Shown in pieces: positions 6,528 through 15,130 of a stretch of 26,447 nucleotides of DNA. Origin of the DNA: an uncultured Prevotella sp. (GTDB lineage: Bacteria > Bacteroidota > Bacteroidia > Bacteroidales > Bacteroidaceae); contig CALFUF010000141.1 of NCBI GenBank assembly GCA_937916405.1, forward strand, positions 1 through 26,447, in the 5' to 3' direction. Below the pieces are notes generated by a model that did no database searches, was not told the DNA's origin, and worked only from the letters and a program-made list of their open reading frames with translations. How positions within the stretch are numbered: the first letter of the stretch is position 1; each line of letters opens with the position of its first letter. A program made the translations under genes and the position numbers.

Positions 6528-8141
6528 ATGATAACAGTTACGAATCTCGCTATTCAGTTTGGCAAGAAAACACTTTATAAGGATGTAAACCTGAAATTCA
6601 CCAGTGGTAATATTTATGGTATTATTGGTGCTAATGGTGCCGGTAAGTCTACCCTACTCCGTGCTATCAGCGGAGAACTGGAGCCCAATAAGGGTACGAT
6701 AGAACTGGCTCCCGGGGAGCGTTTGTCTGTATTGGAACAGGATCACTTCAAATACGATGACTATACGGTGATGGACACGGTACTGATGGGTCACCAGCCT
6801 CTATGGCAGAATATGAAGGAGCGTGAGGCACTCTATGCCAAAGAGGAGATGACAGAGGAGGATGGTAATCGTGCTGCCGACTTAGAGATGGCTTTTGCTG
6901 AGATGAACGGTTGGGAGGCAGAGAGTGAGGCGGCACAGTTGTTGCAGAACCTCGGAGTGCCTGAGGGTCAGCATTACAAGCAGATGGCTGAGATCTCGAA
7001 TAATGAGAAGGTACGTGTGATGCTTGCCAAGGCATTGTTCGGACATCCCGATAACTTGTTGCTCGACGAGCCTACCAATGACTTAGACCTTGATACCGTA
7101 CAGTGGTTGGAGGAATACCTCTCTAACCTTGAGCAGTGTGTCTTGGTCGTCAGCCACGACCGTCACTTCCTCGATGCCGTATCGACCCAGACTGTGGATA
7201 TCGATTTTGGTAAGGTGACCCTGTTCTCTGGTAACTACTCGTTTTGGTATGAGTCGAGTCAGCTCGCTCTTCGCCAACAGCAGAACCAGAAGATGAAGAC
7301 AGAAGAGAAGCGTAAGCAACTGGAGGAGTTCATCCGTCGTTTCTCTGCCAATGTGGCAAAATCCAAGCAGACGACCTCTCGTAAGAAGATGTTGGAGAAA
7401 CTGAATGTCGAGGAGATCACACCATCCACCCGTAAGTATCCTGGTATCATCTTCTCCATGGAGCGTGAGCCTGGTACACAAATCTTGGAGGTAGAGGGAC
7501 TGAAGGCTGTAGATACCGATGGTACAGTCCTCTTCGACAATGTGAACTTCACAATAGAGAAAGGACAGAAGACCGTCTTTCTCTCTCATAACCCCAAGGC
7601 GATGACGGCACTCTTCGAGATTATCAACGGCAACCGTGAGGCGGATGCCGGTACCTATAAATGGGGTGTCACCATTACCACCGCCTATCTCCCACTCGAC
7701 AATACCTCTTTCTTCCAGAGCGAACTGAATCTGGTTGACTGGCTCAGTCAGTATGGCACAGGTAATGAGGTGATGATGAAGTCATTCTTGGGTCGTATGC
7801 TCTTTAAAGAGGAGGATATCCTGAAGAAGGTCAATGTGCTGAGTGGTGGTGAGAAAATGCGTTGTATGATAGCACGCATGCAGTTGAAGAATGCCAACTG
7901 TCTGATTCTCGACACCCCGACCAACCACCTTGATTTGGAGTCGATACAGGCATTTAACAACAATCTTATATCCTTCAAGGGCAATATCCTGTTTGCCTCT
8001 CACGACCATGAGTTTATCAATACTGTCGCTGACCGAATCATTGAATTGACACCTAAGGGTACGATTGATAAGTTGATGACCTATGATGACTACATCTATG
8101 ATGAGAGCATCAAGGAGAAGAAAGCTGAATTGTATTCTTAG
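6528..8141 (+). CDS. ABC-F family ATPase, YbiT-like
   Basis: This is a soluble protein of 537 residues with two ATP-binding cassettes and no membrane segments. It is probably ribosome-associated like other ABC-F translation factors. NBD1 has Walker A GANGAGKST (34-42), Walker B LLLDEPTNDLD (177-187) and the switch His SHDRHF (209-214), but its signature is AEISNNEK instead of LSGGE. NBD2 has the canonical signature LSGGEK (438-443) but a degenerate Walker A (FLSHNPKAMTALF, no GKST), and Walker B reads LILDTPTNHLD, with Thr in place of the catalytic Glu. Only the site formed by NBD1 Walker motifs and the NBD2 signature should hydrolyse ATP. The linker (about 245-300) is rich in Lys, Arg and Glu (SKQTTSRKKMLEKLNVEE), as in YbiT. 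No resistance role is evident. Its promoter overlaps a large palindrome. Confidence 0.9.
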   Translation: MITVTNLAIQFGKKTLYKDVNLKFTSGNIYGIIGANGAGKSTLLRAISGELEPNKGTIELAPGERLSVLEQDHFKYDDYTVMDTVLMGHQPLWQNMKEREALYAKEEMTEEDGNRAADLEMAFAEMNGWEAESEAAQLLQNLGVPEGQHYKQMAEISNNEKVRVMLAKALFGHPDNLLLDEPTNDLDLDTVQWLEEYLSNLEQCVLVVSHDRHFLDAVSTQTVDIDFGKVTLFSGNYSFWYESSQLALRQQQNQKMKTEEKRKQLEEFIRRFSANVAKSKQTTSRKKMLEKLNVEEITPSTRKYPGIIFSMEREPGTQILEVEGLKAVDTDGTVLFDNVNFTIEKGQKTVFLSHNPKAMTALFEIINGNREADAGTYKWGVTITTAYLPLDNTSFFQSELNLVDWLSQYGTGNEVMMKSFLGRMLFKEEDILKKVNVLSGGEKMRCMIARMQLKNANCLILDTPTNHLDLESIQAFNNNLISFKGNILFASHDHEFINTVADRIIELTPKGTIDKLMTYDDYIYDESIKEKKAELYS

Positions 8142-8188
8142 GAGTGGCACGGAATTTGCTGTATAATCTTTACAAATGAACAAACGCT

Positions 8189-8788
8189 ATGAAAGAAGAA
8201 GAAAAGGAAAAACTGGAAGAGGAAGAGACTCTGAAGGAAGAAGAAACAGTTGAAACAGAAAACTCTGAGAATTCAGAAGATTCTGAAAACTCTGAGAACT
8301 CAGAAAATTCAGAGAACACTGAGGACTCCGAGGAAAAAGACCCGCTTGTGGCTGCTCAAGAGGAAATAGAACAACTGAAGACACAGATTCTATATAAGAC
8401 AGCGGAGTTTGACAATTATCGCAAACGCACCCTGAAAGAGAAGGCCGAACTGATCTTGAATGGTGGTGAGAAAGCAGTCAGTGCTATCTTACCCGTTATC
8501 GACGACATGGAACGTGCCATGGAAAATGGAGAAAAGACTGACGACCCCGCTGTTCTTCGTGAGGGCATGGAACTGATCTATCACAAGTTCATGAAAGCGC
8601 TTGAAGGACTGGGTGTCAAGAAAATAGAGACTGAGAATGCAGACTTTAACACTGATGTACACGAAGCTGTCGCCATGGTACCAGGTATGGGTGATGACAA
8701 GAAAGGAAAGGTGATTGACTGTCTGCAGACTGGTTATCAATTAAATGATAAAGTAATTCGCCACGCTAAAGTGGCAGTAGGACAATAA
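8189..8788 (+). CDS. grpE: Nucleotide exchange factor GrpE
   Basis: GrpE releases ADP from the Hsp70 chaperone DnaK during protein refolding in the cytoplasm. The 199-residue protein begins with about 55 highly acidic, disordered residues. These are followed by the long coiled-coil helix (AAQEEIEQLKTQILYKTAEFDNYRKRT, about 55-80) and the compact beta domain, with VHEAVAMVPG and KVIDCLQTGYQLNDKVIRHAKVAV at the C-terminus, all typical of GrpE. It lies 1 nt upstream of dnaJ, so the two are one operon. dnaK is not in the window. The start at 8189 is the first ATG in frame and is followed at once by the acidic tract. Confidence 0.95.
   Translation: MKEEEKEKLEEEETLKEEETVETENSENSEDSENSENSENSENTEDSEEKDPLVAAQEEIEQLKTQILYKTAEFDNYRKRTLKEKAELILNGGEKAVSAILPVIDDMERAMENGEKTDDPAVLREGMELIYHKFMKALEGLGVKKIETENADFNTDVHEAVAMVPGMGDDKKGKVIDCLQTGYQLNDKVIRHAKVAVGQ
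8258..8335 (+). repeat. In-frame tandem repeat coding for (E-N/D-S)n in GrpE
   Basis: About nine copies of a degenerate 9-nt unit (GAA AAC TCT and variants such as GAG AAT TCA) encode alternating ENS/EDS triplets at residues 24-49. The length keeps frame, so copy-number change would lengthen or shorten the disordered acidic tail without breaking the gene. Confidence 0.75.
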
Positions 8789-8789
8789 T

Positions 8790-9941
8790 ATGGCAAAGAG
8801 AGACTATTACGAGGTGCTTGGTGTCGATAAGAACGCCACAGAAGACCAGATTAAGAAGGCGTACCGCACCATCGCCATCAAATATCACCCCGACCGTAAC
8901 CCCGGCAACAAGGAAGCTGAGGAGAAATTTAAAGAGGCTGCCGAGGCTTATGACGTATTGCATGACCCACAGAAGCGTCAGCAATACGACCAGTTTGGAT
9001 TCAACGGTCCACAAGGTGGCTTCGGAGGATTCAGTGCCTCCAGCATGAATATGGACGACATCTTCTCGATGTTCGGCGATATCTTCGGTGGTCGTGCTGG
9101 ATTTGGTGGTTTCGGAGGTGGTACCCATCGGAGTTCTCAGCAACATCGTGGTAGTGATCTTCGTCTGAAGGTCAGACTCTCTCTGGAGGAGATTGCCACA
9201 GGTGTCACAAAGAAATTCAAAGTCCGTAAGGATATTCCTTGTGCTCATTGTCATGGCACTGGCGCAGAGGATGGCAGTGGTACAGAGACTTGTCCGACAT
9301 GTCATGGAAGTGGTGTTATCACCCATACCACCCAGAGCATCTTTGGTATGATGCAGACCCAAGGAACGTGTCCTACTTGTAACGGTTCTGGTCGTATTAT
9401 CAAAAACAAGTGTCGCCATTGTGGCGGCACTGGTGTCGAGAAAGGTGAAGAAGTGGTTGAGATCAAGATTCCTGCCGGTGTTGCTGAGGGTATGATTATC
9501 AACGTACCAGGCAAGGGTAATGCCGGACATAATAAAGGGATCAATGGTGATATCCAGGTCTTTGTGGAAGAAATCGAGGATGATCGCTTCATCCGTGACG
9601 ACAGTGACTTGATATATAATTTGTTGCTTGACTTCCCGACAGCAGCTCTTGGCGGTGATGTGGAGATTCCTACCATTCAGGGTACAAAACTGAGAGTGAA
9701 GATGGAACCTGGTACACAGCCGGGTAAGACGCTCCGCCTAAGAGGTAAGGGACTGCCAGCCGTACAGGGCTATGGACGTGGCAATGGTGACTTAGTGGTT
9801 AATGTCAGCGTCTATGTCCCTAAGACGTTAAGTCGTGAGGAGAAGGAGGCGATAGAGAAATTCAAGCATAGTGACAACTTCCAAGGTGACGCAGCCACTA
9901 AACGTTCTATATTCCAACGCTTCAAGAACTACTTCAATTAA
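8790..9941 (+). CDS. dnaJ: Chaperone DnaJ (Hsp40)
   Basis: DnaJ delivers unfolded proteins to DnaK and stimulates its ATPase. The 383-residue product has the full type I layout. The J domain spans about 1-70 with the HPD motif in KYHPDRNPG, and a Gly/Phe-rich linker runs from about 71 to 113 (FGGFSAS, FGGFGGG). A zinc-binding region of four CxxCxGxG motifs follows (CAHCHGTG, CPTCHGSG, CPTCNGSG, CRHCGGTG; about 151-220), then the C-terminal peptide-binding and dimer domain. It starts 1 nt after grpE and is followed after 14 nt by folC, so all three may be co-transcribed. Length and motifs are normal. Confidence 0.97.
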   Translation: MAKRDYYEVLGVDKNATEDQIKKAYRTIAIKYHPDRNPGNKEAEEKFKEAAEAYDVLHDPQKRQQYDQFGFNGPQGGFGGFSASSMNMDDIFSMFGDIFGGRAGFGGFGGGTHRSSQQHRGSDLRLKVRLSLEEIATGVTKKFKVRKDIPCAHCHGTGAEDGSGTETCPTCHGSGVITHTTQSIFGMMQTQGTCPTCNGSGRIIKNKCRHCGGTGVEKGEEVVEIKIPAGVAEGMIINVPGKGNAGHNKGINGDIQVFVEEIEDDRFIRDDSDLIYNLLLDFPTAALGGDVEIPTIQGTKLRVKMEPGTQPGKTLRLRGKGLPAVQGYGRGNGDLVVNVSVYVPKTLSREEKEAIEKFKHSDNFQGDAATKRSIFQRFKNYFN

Positions 9942-9955
9942 TATTTGTCATAGCC

Positions 9956-11272
9956 ATGAATTACCAAGAAACCTGTGAATATCTGTATCACCAGATGCCT
10001 ATGTTCGAGCGACAAGGAGCATCTGGATATAAGGAGGGCTTGAGTAATACGATGGCATTGGATGAGCATTTTGGACATCCTCATCAGCAATATGGTGCTA
10101 TCCATGTAGGAGGTACCAATGGCAAAGGGTCCGTATCTCATACCCTAGCCGCTTTTCTGCAGGAATGCGGCTATCGGGTCGGGCTCTATACTTCCCCGCA
10201 TCTGGTGGATTTCAGAGAGCGTATCCGTGTCAATGGAGAGAAGATTCCAGAAGATTATGTGGTACGTTTCGTTGAGAAAGAGAAAGGGTTCTTTGAACCA
10301 CTCCATCCTTCTTTCTTTGAGGTCACAACAGCTCTTGCCTTCAAATACTTTGCTGATAAGAAGATAGATATTGCTGTGGTAGAGGTTGGATTAGGCGGAA
10401 GACTTGATTGCACCAATATCATCACCCCACTTGTCTCTGTCATTACCAATATCAGTTTTGACCATACCCAATTCTTAGGTGACACTTTGGCTAAGATCGC
10501 CTCAGAGAAAGCTGGTATTATCAAGAAAGGTGTACCTGTGGTGATTGGCGAGAGTCATGAGGAGACACGACCCGTTTTTGAGGAAAAAGCAAAGGAGACT
10601 GAAAGCAACATTATTTTCGCAGATGATGAGCCGGAGATACTTCAAGCTACTCCCCTATCCTCAGGTAAAATGCATTATGCTACCCGTCACTGGGGAGAGT
10701 TAGAGGGAGAGCTGGGAGGTATCTATCAAGAAAAAAACCTGAATACGGTATTTGCCGTATTGAAAGTATTGTCTGATAAAGGTTATCTTTCTGCTCACAC
10801 TACCCCCGATAGTCAGAATCAATTTAAGAAAGAACTGATTAACGCACTGGCTAATATCAGTAAAATGACAGGACTGACAGGGCGGTGGCAAGTTGTCAAC
10901 TCTTCCCCATTGACGATTTGTGATACTGGTCATAATGTTGGTGGATGGATCTATTTAAGTCAACAAATAGCACAAGTAGAGTGTGACAAGAGACATATCG
11001 TTTTCGGAATGGTAGATGACAAAGACATCCATCAAGTGATGGATTTATTACCAAAAGATGCAGCTTACTATTTTACTCAAGCTGCTACCAAACGTGCTAT
11101 CAATGCAAACGTCGTGAAGACCATCGCTGCACAACATGGTATATACGGAGAGTGCTATACTACTGTGATTGAAGCATATAGGGCAGCACAAGAAGCTGCC
11201 AGTATGAGAGATTTTATCTTTATTGGCGGTAGTAGTTACTTGGTTGGTGATTTCCTGAAAAATTGCATTTAG
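9956..11272 (+). CDS. folC: Bifunctional folylpolyglutamate synthase/dihydrofolate synthase
   Basis: The enzyme adds glutamate to dihydropteroate and to folates using ATP, completing folate synthesis in the cytoplasm. It belongs to the Mur ligase family. Visible features in 438 residues are the P-loop HVGGTNGKGSVSH (about 50-62), the TSPHLVDFRERI segment (about 79-90), the central EVGLGGRLDCTNI and ITNISFDHTQFLG with SEKAGIIK, and the C-terminal CDTGHNVGG domain. Length is normal for FolC. No promoter was found in the 14-nt gap after dnaJ. Whether it acts on dihydropteroate, folate or both cannot be told from sequence alone. Confidence 0.95.
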   Translation: MNYQETCEYLYHQMPMFERQGASGYKEGLSNTMALDEHFGHPHQQYGAIHVGGTNGKGSVSHTLAAFLQECGYRVGLYTSPHLVDFRERIRVNGEKIPEDYVVRFVEKEKGFFEPLHPSFFEVTTALAFKYFADKKIDIAVVEVGLGGRLDCTNIITPLVSVITNISFDHTQFLGDTLAKIASEKAGIIKKGVPVVIGESHEETRPVFEEKAKETESNIIFADDEPEILQATPLSSGKMHYATRHWGELEGELGGIYQEKNLNTVFAVLKVLSDKGYLSAHTTPDSQNQFKKELINALANISKMTGLTGRWQVVNSSPLTICDTGHNVGGWIYLSQQIAQVECDKRHIVFGMVDDKDIHQVMDLLPKDAAYYFTQAATKRAINANVVKTIAAQHGIYGECYTTVIEAYRAAQEAASMRDFIFIGGSSYLVGDFLKNCI

Positions 11273-11312
11273 TTGTTTTTAACACTCCCATCAACGTTTT
11301 TTTTACACATTC

Positions 11313-11346
11313 TTTCGTTAAATTCGATTTTTTTCGGTTACTTTGC
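11313..11346 (+). promoter_or_regulatory. Promoter of the galactose operon
   Basis: TTTCG (11313-11317) stands in for the -33 TTTG. After 20 nt the -7 element TTACTTTGC (11338-11346) differs from TAnnTTTG only at the second base. Several T-runs precede it. It lies 34 nt before the galM ATG. No clear palindrome is present, so the regulator is not evident. Confidence 0.5.
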
Positions 11347-11380
11347 AGGTAAATACATATGTAACTAAAAACAATCAATT

Positions 11381-12472
11381 ATGGCGAACACAACCGAAAA
11401 TGAAAATTTGTGTGGTCTGAACCGCAAAGACTTTCAGACCACGATTAATGGTAAGAAAACTGATTTATACATCTTGCGCAATCGCAAGGGTTTTGAAGTG
11501 GCAATCTCCAATTACGGTGGTGCCATTTGTGCTATTATGGTACCAGACAAAGATGGTAAAGTAGCTAACGTCATTCAAGGACACGGAAGTATTCAGCAAT
11601 TGACTAGTGGTGCTGAACCTTACTTGTCAACTTTAATAGGACGTTGGGGTAACCGTATCTGCAAGGGACAGTTCACTTTGAATGGAAAAGAATACCAGCT
11701 TGCACTTAACGACGGTCCTAACCATCTGCATGGCGGTACCATAGGATTCAACGCTAAAGTATGGGATGCCCGTCAAATGGGACCCCGTTCATTGGCTTTA
11801 CATCGAGTTTCCTCTTATGGTGAGGAAGGTTTCACTGGAGAATTGGATGTTACCGTAGAATTCACCTTCACTGACAATAACGAGTTGGTACTGGAGTATC
11901 TTGCCACAACCAATAAGAAGACAATTGTCAATCTGACACATCACGCATTCTTCTCTCTTGCAGGTACTGCTGATCCTACCCCAACCATTGAGGGCCAAAT
12001 CTGCGAGATAAACGCTGACTTCTATCTTCCTACAGATGAGACAGCAATCCCGACAGGTGAGATTCTGAAAGTGGCTGGAACTCCATTCGATTTCCGTTCA
12101 CCTAAAACCTTTGGCAAAGATATTGATGCCGATCACGAGCAGATTAAATTTGGTAAAGGCTTCGACCACAACTATGTATTAAATAAGGTGGAAGAAGGAG
12201 AACTCAGCTTTGCAGCTAAGATTAAGGATCCAAAGAGCGGTCGTACTTTGGAGTGCTACACGACAGAGCCTGGTATGCAGCTTTACACTGCTAACTACGC
12301 TAGTGGATATAAAGGAGCTAACGGTGCTACTTTCCCACGACGTTCTGCAGTATGCCTGGAGGCTCAGCATTTCCCCGATACACCTAACCGTCCTTACTTC
12401 CCCAGTGTTGTTCTGAATCCTGGTGAGCGCTATAAGCAGAAGACGGTGTATAAATTTGGCGTAGAAGAGTAA
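11381..12472 (+). CDS. galM: Aldose 1-epimerase (galactose mutarotase), cytoplasmic
   Basis: It interconverts the alpha and beta anomers of galactose or glucose so that galactokinase receives the alpha form. The 363-residue protein has no signal peptide. GalM landmarks are AISNYGGAI (41-49), IGRWGNRI (86-93), LNDGPNHLHGG (109-119), the catalytic base His188 in NLTHHAFFSL, FDHNYVL (261-267) and the catalytic Glu327 in VCLEAQHFPD. The residue before the catalytic His is His where most GalM proteins have Asn, which is a minor oddity. It is the first gene of a three-gene operon with a sugar transporter (22 nt downstream) and galactokinase, an arrangement also found in Bacteroides. A second, exported paralog starts at 15131. 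Confidence 0.93.
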   Translation: MANTTENENLCGLNRKDFQTTINGKKTDLYILRNRKGFEVAISNYGGAICAIMVPDKDGKVANVIQGHGSIQQLTSGAEPYLSTLIGRWGNRICKGQFTLNGKEYQLALNDGPNHLHGGTIGFNAKVWDARQMGPRSLALHRVSSYGEEGFTGELDVTVEFTFTDNNELVLEYLATTNKKTIVNLTHHAFFSLAGTADPTPTIEGQICEINADFYLPTDETAIPTGEILKVAGTPFDFRSPKTFGKDIDADHEQIKFGKGFDHNYVLNKVEEGELSFAAKIKDPKSGRTLECYTTEPGMQLYTANYASGYKGANGATFPRRSAVCLEAQHFPDTPNRPYFPSVVLNPGERYKQKTVYKFGVEE

Positions 12473-12494
12473 TTACTAAATCCAAATAACTATT

Positions 12495-13805
12495 ATGAGT
12501 AATCAAAAACAAAATGGCAGCATTATCGCTATCATAACGATGATGTTCCTGTATGCCATGATTGCGTTTGTCACCAATCTGGCTGCGCCGATAGGTGTCG
12601 TTATGAAAAACGATCCAGAGGTTGGCGGTTCCAACATGCTTGCTATGTTGGGAAATTTCATGAACTTCTTTGCTTATCTGTTCATGGGTATTCCCGCAGG
12701 TAAGATGCTTACCAGAATCGGATACAAGAAAACAGCTATGTTAGGTGTTCTTGTAGGATTTATTGGTGTGCTAATTCAATTTGTTTCTGGATTTGAGACA
12801 TTGGAAGGATACTCTGACAATTTCGTGTATTTGTTTGGTGCTTTCGTGTCAGGTCTTTCTGTCTGCTTGCTTAATACCGTGGTAAATCCCATGTTGAACT
12901 TGTTAGGTGGTGGTGGTAACCGTGGTAACCAGCTGAACTTGATTGGTGGTACACTTAACTCCCTTTCTGGCACCTTGACTCCTATGCTCGTTGGCGCCCT
13001 GATTGGTGAGGTGACAAAGACTACGGATTTTATAGAAATCAATCTTGTTCTTTACATTGCTATGACAGTATTCGCTGCCGCATTCATCGCACTTGTTTTC
13101 ATCCCCATCAAGGATCCAGAAATAGGTAGAGTTACTTCTAAAACGAAGTTTGAATATTCTCCTTGGTCATTCCGTCATTGTCTCCTAGGCGTTATTGCCA
13201 TTTTCTTCTACGTAGGTGTAGAGGTAGGTATTCCTGGAACATTGAATTTCTATATTGCTGATACTTCAGAAAAAGGTGCCGGACTATTAGCCAACGCAGC
13301 AGCTATCGGAGGCTTTGTTGCCGGAACTTATTGGTTACTAATGCTCGTAGGTCGTCTCTGCTCTAGCTTTATCGCAGACAAAGTGTCATCTAAGACCATG
13401 ATGATTGTCACAAATAGTGTTGGTATGATTCTTATTCTGCTGGCGATATTCATTCCCAAGACAGTTATGACTTCGATGCCGTTGTTTACTGGTTCATCAT
13501 TTGCCATGACTGAAGTTCCTGTTAGTGCTATGTTACTTGTTCTCTGTGGTTTATGCACTTCTATTATGTGGTCTTCTATCTTTAATCTTGCTACAGAAGG
13601 ACTTGGAAAATACACGGCACAGGCATCAGGTATATTCATGATGATGGTTGTTGGTGGTGGTGTCATGCCACTCGTACAAAACTTCATTGCAGACACATTA
13701 GGATATATGATCAGTTATGCAGTTCCTTTATTGTCTATGGGCTATATGTTATGGTATGCCTTAGTTGGATCAAAGAATGTGAATCCAGAGATTCCTGTAG
13801 ATTAA
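12495..13805 (+). CDS. FHS-family MFS sugar transporter (glucose/galactose:H+ symporter type)
   Basis: The 436-residue integral inner-membrane protein has about 12 hydrophobic segments, starting with IIAIITMMFLYAMIAFVTNL (10-29). It has an MFS loop 2-3 motif GKMLTRIGYKKT (about 69-80) and a second related loop at GRLCSSFIADKVSSK (about 287-301). It resembles the fucose/glucose/galactose permease branch (FucP/GluP). Position between galM and galK points to galactose, possibly also glucose. Gaps of 22 and 16 nt to its neighbours support a single transcript. Exact substrate range cannot be read from the sequence. Confidence 0.88.
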   Translation: MSNQKQNGSIIAIITMMFLYAMIAFVTNLAAPIGVVMKNDPEVGGSNMLAMLGNFMNFFAYLFMGIPAGKMLTRIGYKKTAMLGVLVGFIGVLIQFVSGFETLEGYSDNFVYLFGAFVSGLSVCLLNTVVNPMLNLLGGGGNRGNQLNLIGGTLNSLSGTLTPMLVGALIGEVTKTTDFIEINLVLYIAMTVFAAAFIALVFIPIKDPEIGRVTSKTKFEYSPWSFRHCLLGVIAIFFYVGVEVGIPGTLNFYIADTSEKGAGLLANAAAIGGFVAGTYWLLMLVGRLCSSFIADKVSSKTMMIVTNSVGMILILLAIFIPKTVMTSMPLFTGSSFAMTEVPVSAMLLVLCGLCTSIMWSSIFNLATEGLGKYTAQASGIFMMMVVGGGVMPLVQNFIADTLGYMISYAVPLLSMGYMLWYALVGSKNVNPEIPVD

Positions 13806-13821
13806 TTTAAATATATTTATT

Positions 13822-14988
13822 ATGATGGATATTGAATTTGTAAGAAGCCGTTTTATCAAGCATTTTGATGGTAAGACAGGAAATGTATATGCTTCACCTG
13901 GTCGTATCAATCTGATTGGTGAGCACACTGACTATAATGGTGGGTTCGTTTTCCCTGGTGCAGTTGACAAAGGAGTGATGGCAGAGATGCGTCCCAACGG
14001 TACTGAGGATACTGTTATGGCATATGCCATTGACCTCAAGGATCGAGTAGATTTCAAATTATCTGACCCTAATGGTCCAAAAGCATCATGGGCTCGCTAT
14101 ATTTATGGTATCTCTTTGGAGATGAAGAAATTAGGAGTTCCCGTAAAAGGATATAATATAGCTTTTGCAGGTGATGTACCCCTAGGAGCTGGCATGTCAT
14201 CTTCTGCTGCTATGGAAAGTTGTTTCGCCTGCGGATTGAATGATTTGTTTGGCGATAACAAAGTCAGCCAATGGGATATGGTTTTGGCAGGTCAAGCAAC
14301 AGAGCATAACTATTGTGGTGTGAACTGTGGTATCATGGACCAGTTCGCTTCTGTTTTTGGAAAAGCTGGATGCTTGATGCGTCTGGACTGCCGTTCGCGT
14401 GAGTTTGAATACTTTCCATTTAAGCCCGATGGATATCGTTTGGTATTGCTGGACTCTGTAGTAAAGCATCAATTAGCTGGTTCTCCCTATAATGATCGTC
14501 GTAACTCATGCGAGAATGTAGTTAAACATATCGCAGCTAAACACCCGGAAGGTAAGTTTGAGACTTTGCGTGATTGCACATGGGAACAATTAGAAGAGGT
14601 GAAATCAGAAGTTGGAGAAGAAGACTATAAGAGAGCCAAGTTTGTGCTTGGTGAGAAAGATCGTGTTCTTGCTGTCTGTGACGCTCTGACTGAGGGTGAC
14701 TACGAAAAGGTTGGTGAGCTGATGTATAAGACCCATGAAGGACTCTCCAAGGATTATGAGGTTTCTTGTGAGGAACTCGACTTCCTGAATGACATCGCAA
14801 AAGAAAATGGTGTTACTGGTTCTCGTATCATGGGAGGCGGATTCGGTGGTTGCACCATCAACCTCGTACGTAACGACCTATATAAACAATTCATAACTGA
14901 TGCCAAACAGAAATTTAGCGCAAAGTACGGTCACGAGCCTAAAGTTTATGATGTTGTCATAGGTGACGGCTCTCGTAAACTCTGCTAA
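13822..14988 (+). CDS. galK: Galactokinase
   Basis: It phosphorylates alpha-D-galactose with ATP to galactose 1-phosphate, the first Leloir step in the cytoplasm. The 388-residue GHMP kinase has the galactokinase signature PGRINLIGEHTDYNGG (26-41; Arg28, Glu34, His35, Asp37), the ATP loop PLGAGMSSSAAMES (120-133), the catalytic base Asp173 in CGIMDQFAS, and motif 3 GGGFGGCTINLV near the C-terminus. Two adjacent ATGs (13822 and 13825) are both possible starts. It is the last gene of the operon and is followed by a strong terminator. galT and galE are not in the window. Confidence 0.96.
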   Translation: MMDIEFVRSRFIKHFDGKTGNVYASPGRINLIGEHTDYNGGFVFPGAVDKGVMAEMRPNGTEDTVMAYAIDLKDRVDFKLSDPNGPKASWARYIYGISLEMKKLGVPVKGYNIAFAGDVPLGAGMSSSAAMESCFACGLNDLFGDNKVSQWDMVLAGQATEHNYCGVNCGIMDQFASVFGKAGCLMRLDCRSREFEYFPFKPDGYRLVLLDSVVKHQLAGSPYNDRRNSCENVVKHIAAKHPEGKFETLRDCTWEQLEEVKSEVGEEDYKRAKFVLGEKDRVLAVCDALTEGDYEKVGELMYKTHEGLSKDYEVSCEELDFLNDIAKENGVTGSRIMGGGFGGCTINLVRNDLYKQFITDAKQKFSAKYGHEPKVYDVVIGDGSRKLC

Positions 14989-15013
14989 TATCCTGTTTAA
15001 AAACGTTAAATAT

Positions 15014-15048
15014 ATAGCCTAAAGTGTTATTTTTACACTTTAGGCTAT
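15014..15048 (+). terminator. Intrinsic terminator after galK
   Basis: ATAGCCTAAAGTGT (15014-15027) pairs perfectly with ACACTTTAGGCTAT (15035-15048) around TATTTTT, and is followed by TGTTTTGT. It is 26 nt after the galK stop and separates the galactose and arabinose operons. Confidence 0.85.
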
Positions 15049-15057
15049 TGTTTTGTA

Positions 15058-15089
15058 TTGCCATATCAAAAATAAGTTGTAAATTTACA
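15058..15089 (+). promoter_or_regulatory. Arabinose operon promoter overlapping a 12-bp palindrome (candidate AraR operator)
   Basis: TTG (15058-15060), a 19-nt spacer and TAAATTTAC (15080-15088) give a weak match to the Bacteroidetes promoter, with A in place of the final G of TAnnTTTG. The -7 element lies within TGTAAATTTACA (15078-15089), a perfect 12-bp palindrome. AraR is encoded three genes downstream, and such repressors bind palindromes near the promoter, so this is the best candidate operator. The assignment is inferred from position. Confidence 0.45.
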
Positions 15090-15130
15090 CCCAAAACAGA
15101 ACAATAACAAAATAACTTAAACATTCTTAT

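Noticed and set aside
8766..9530. 254-codon minus-strand open frame
   Set aside because: It lies entirely antisense to dnaJ, has low-complexity Thr/Leu-rich content and no family resemblance; it is a shadow of dnaJ codon use.
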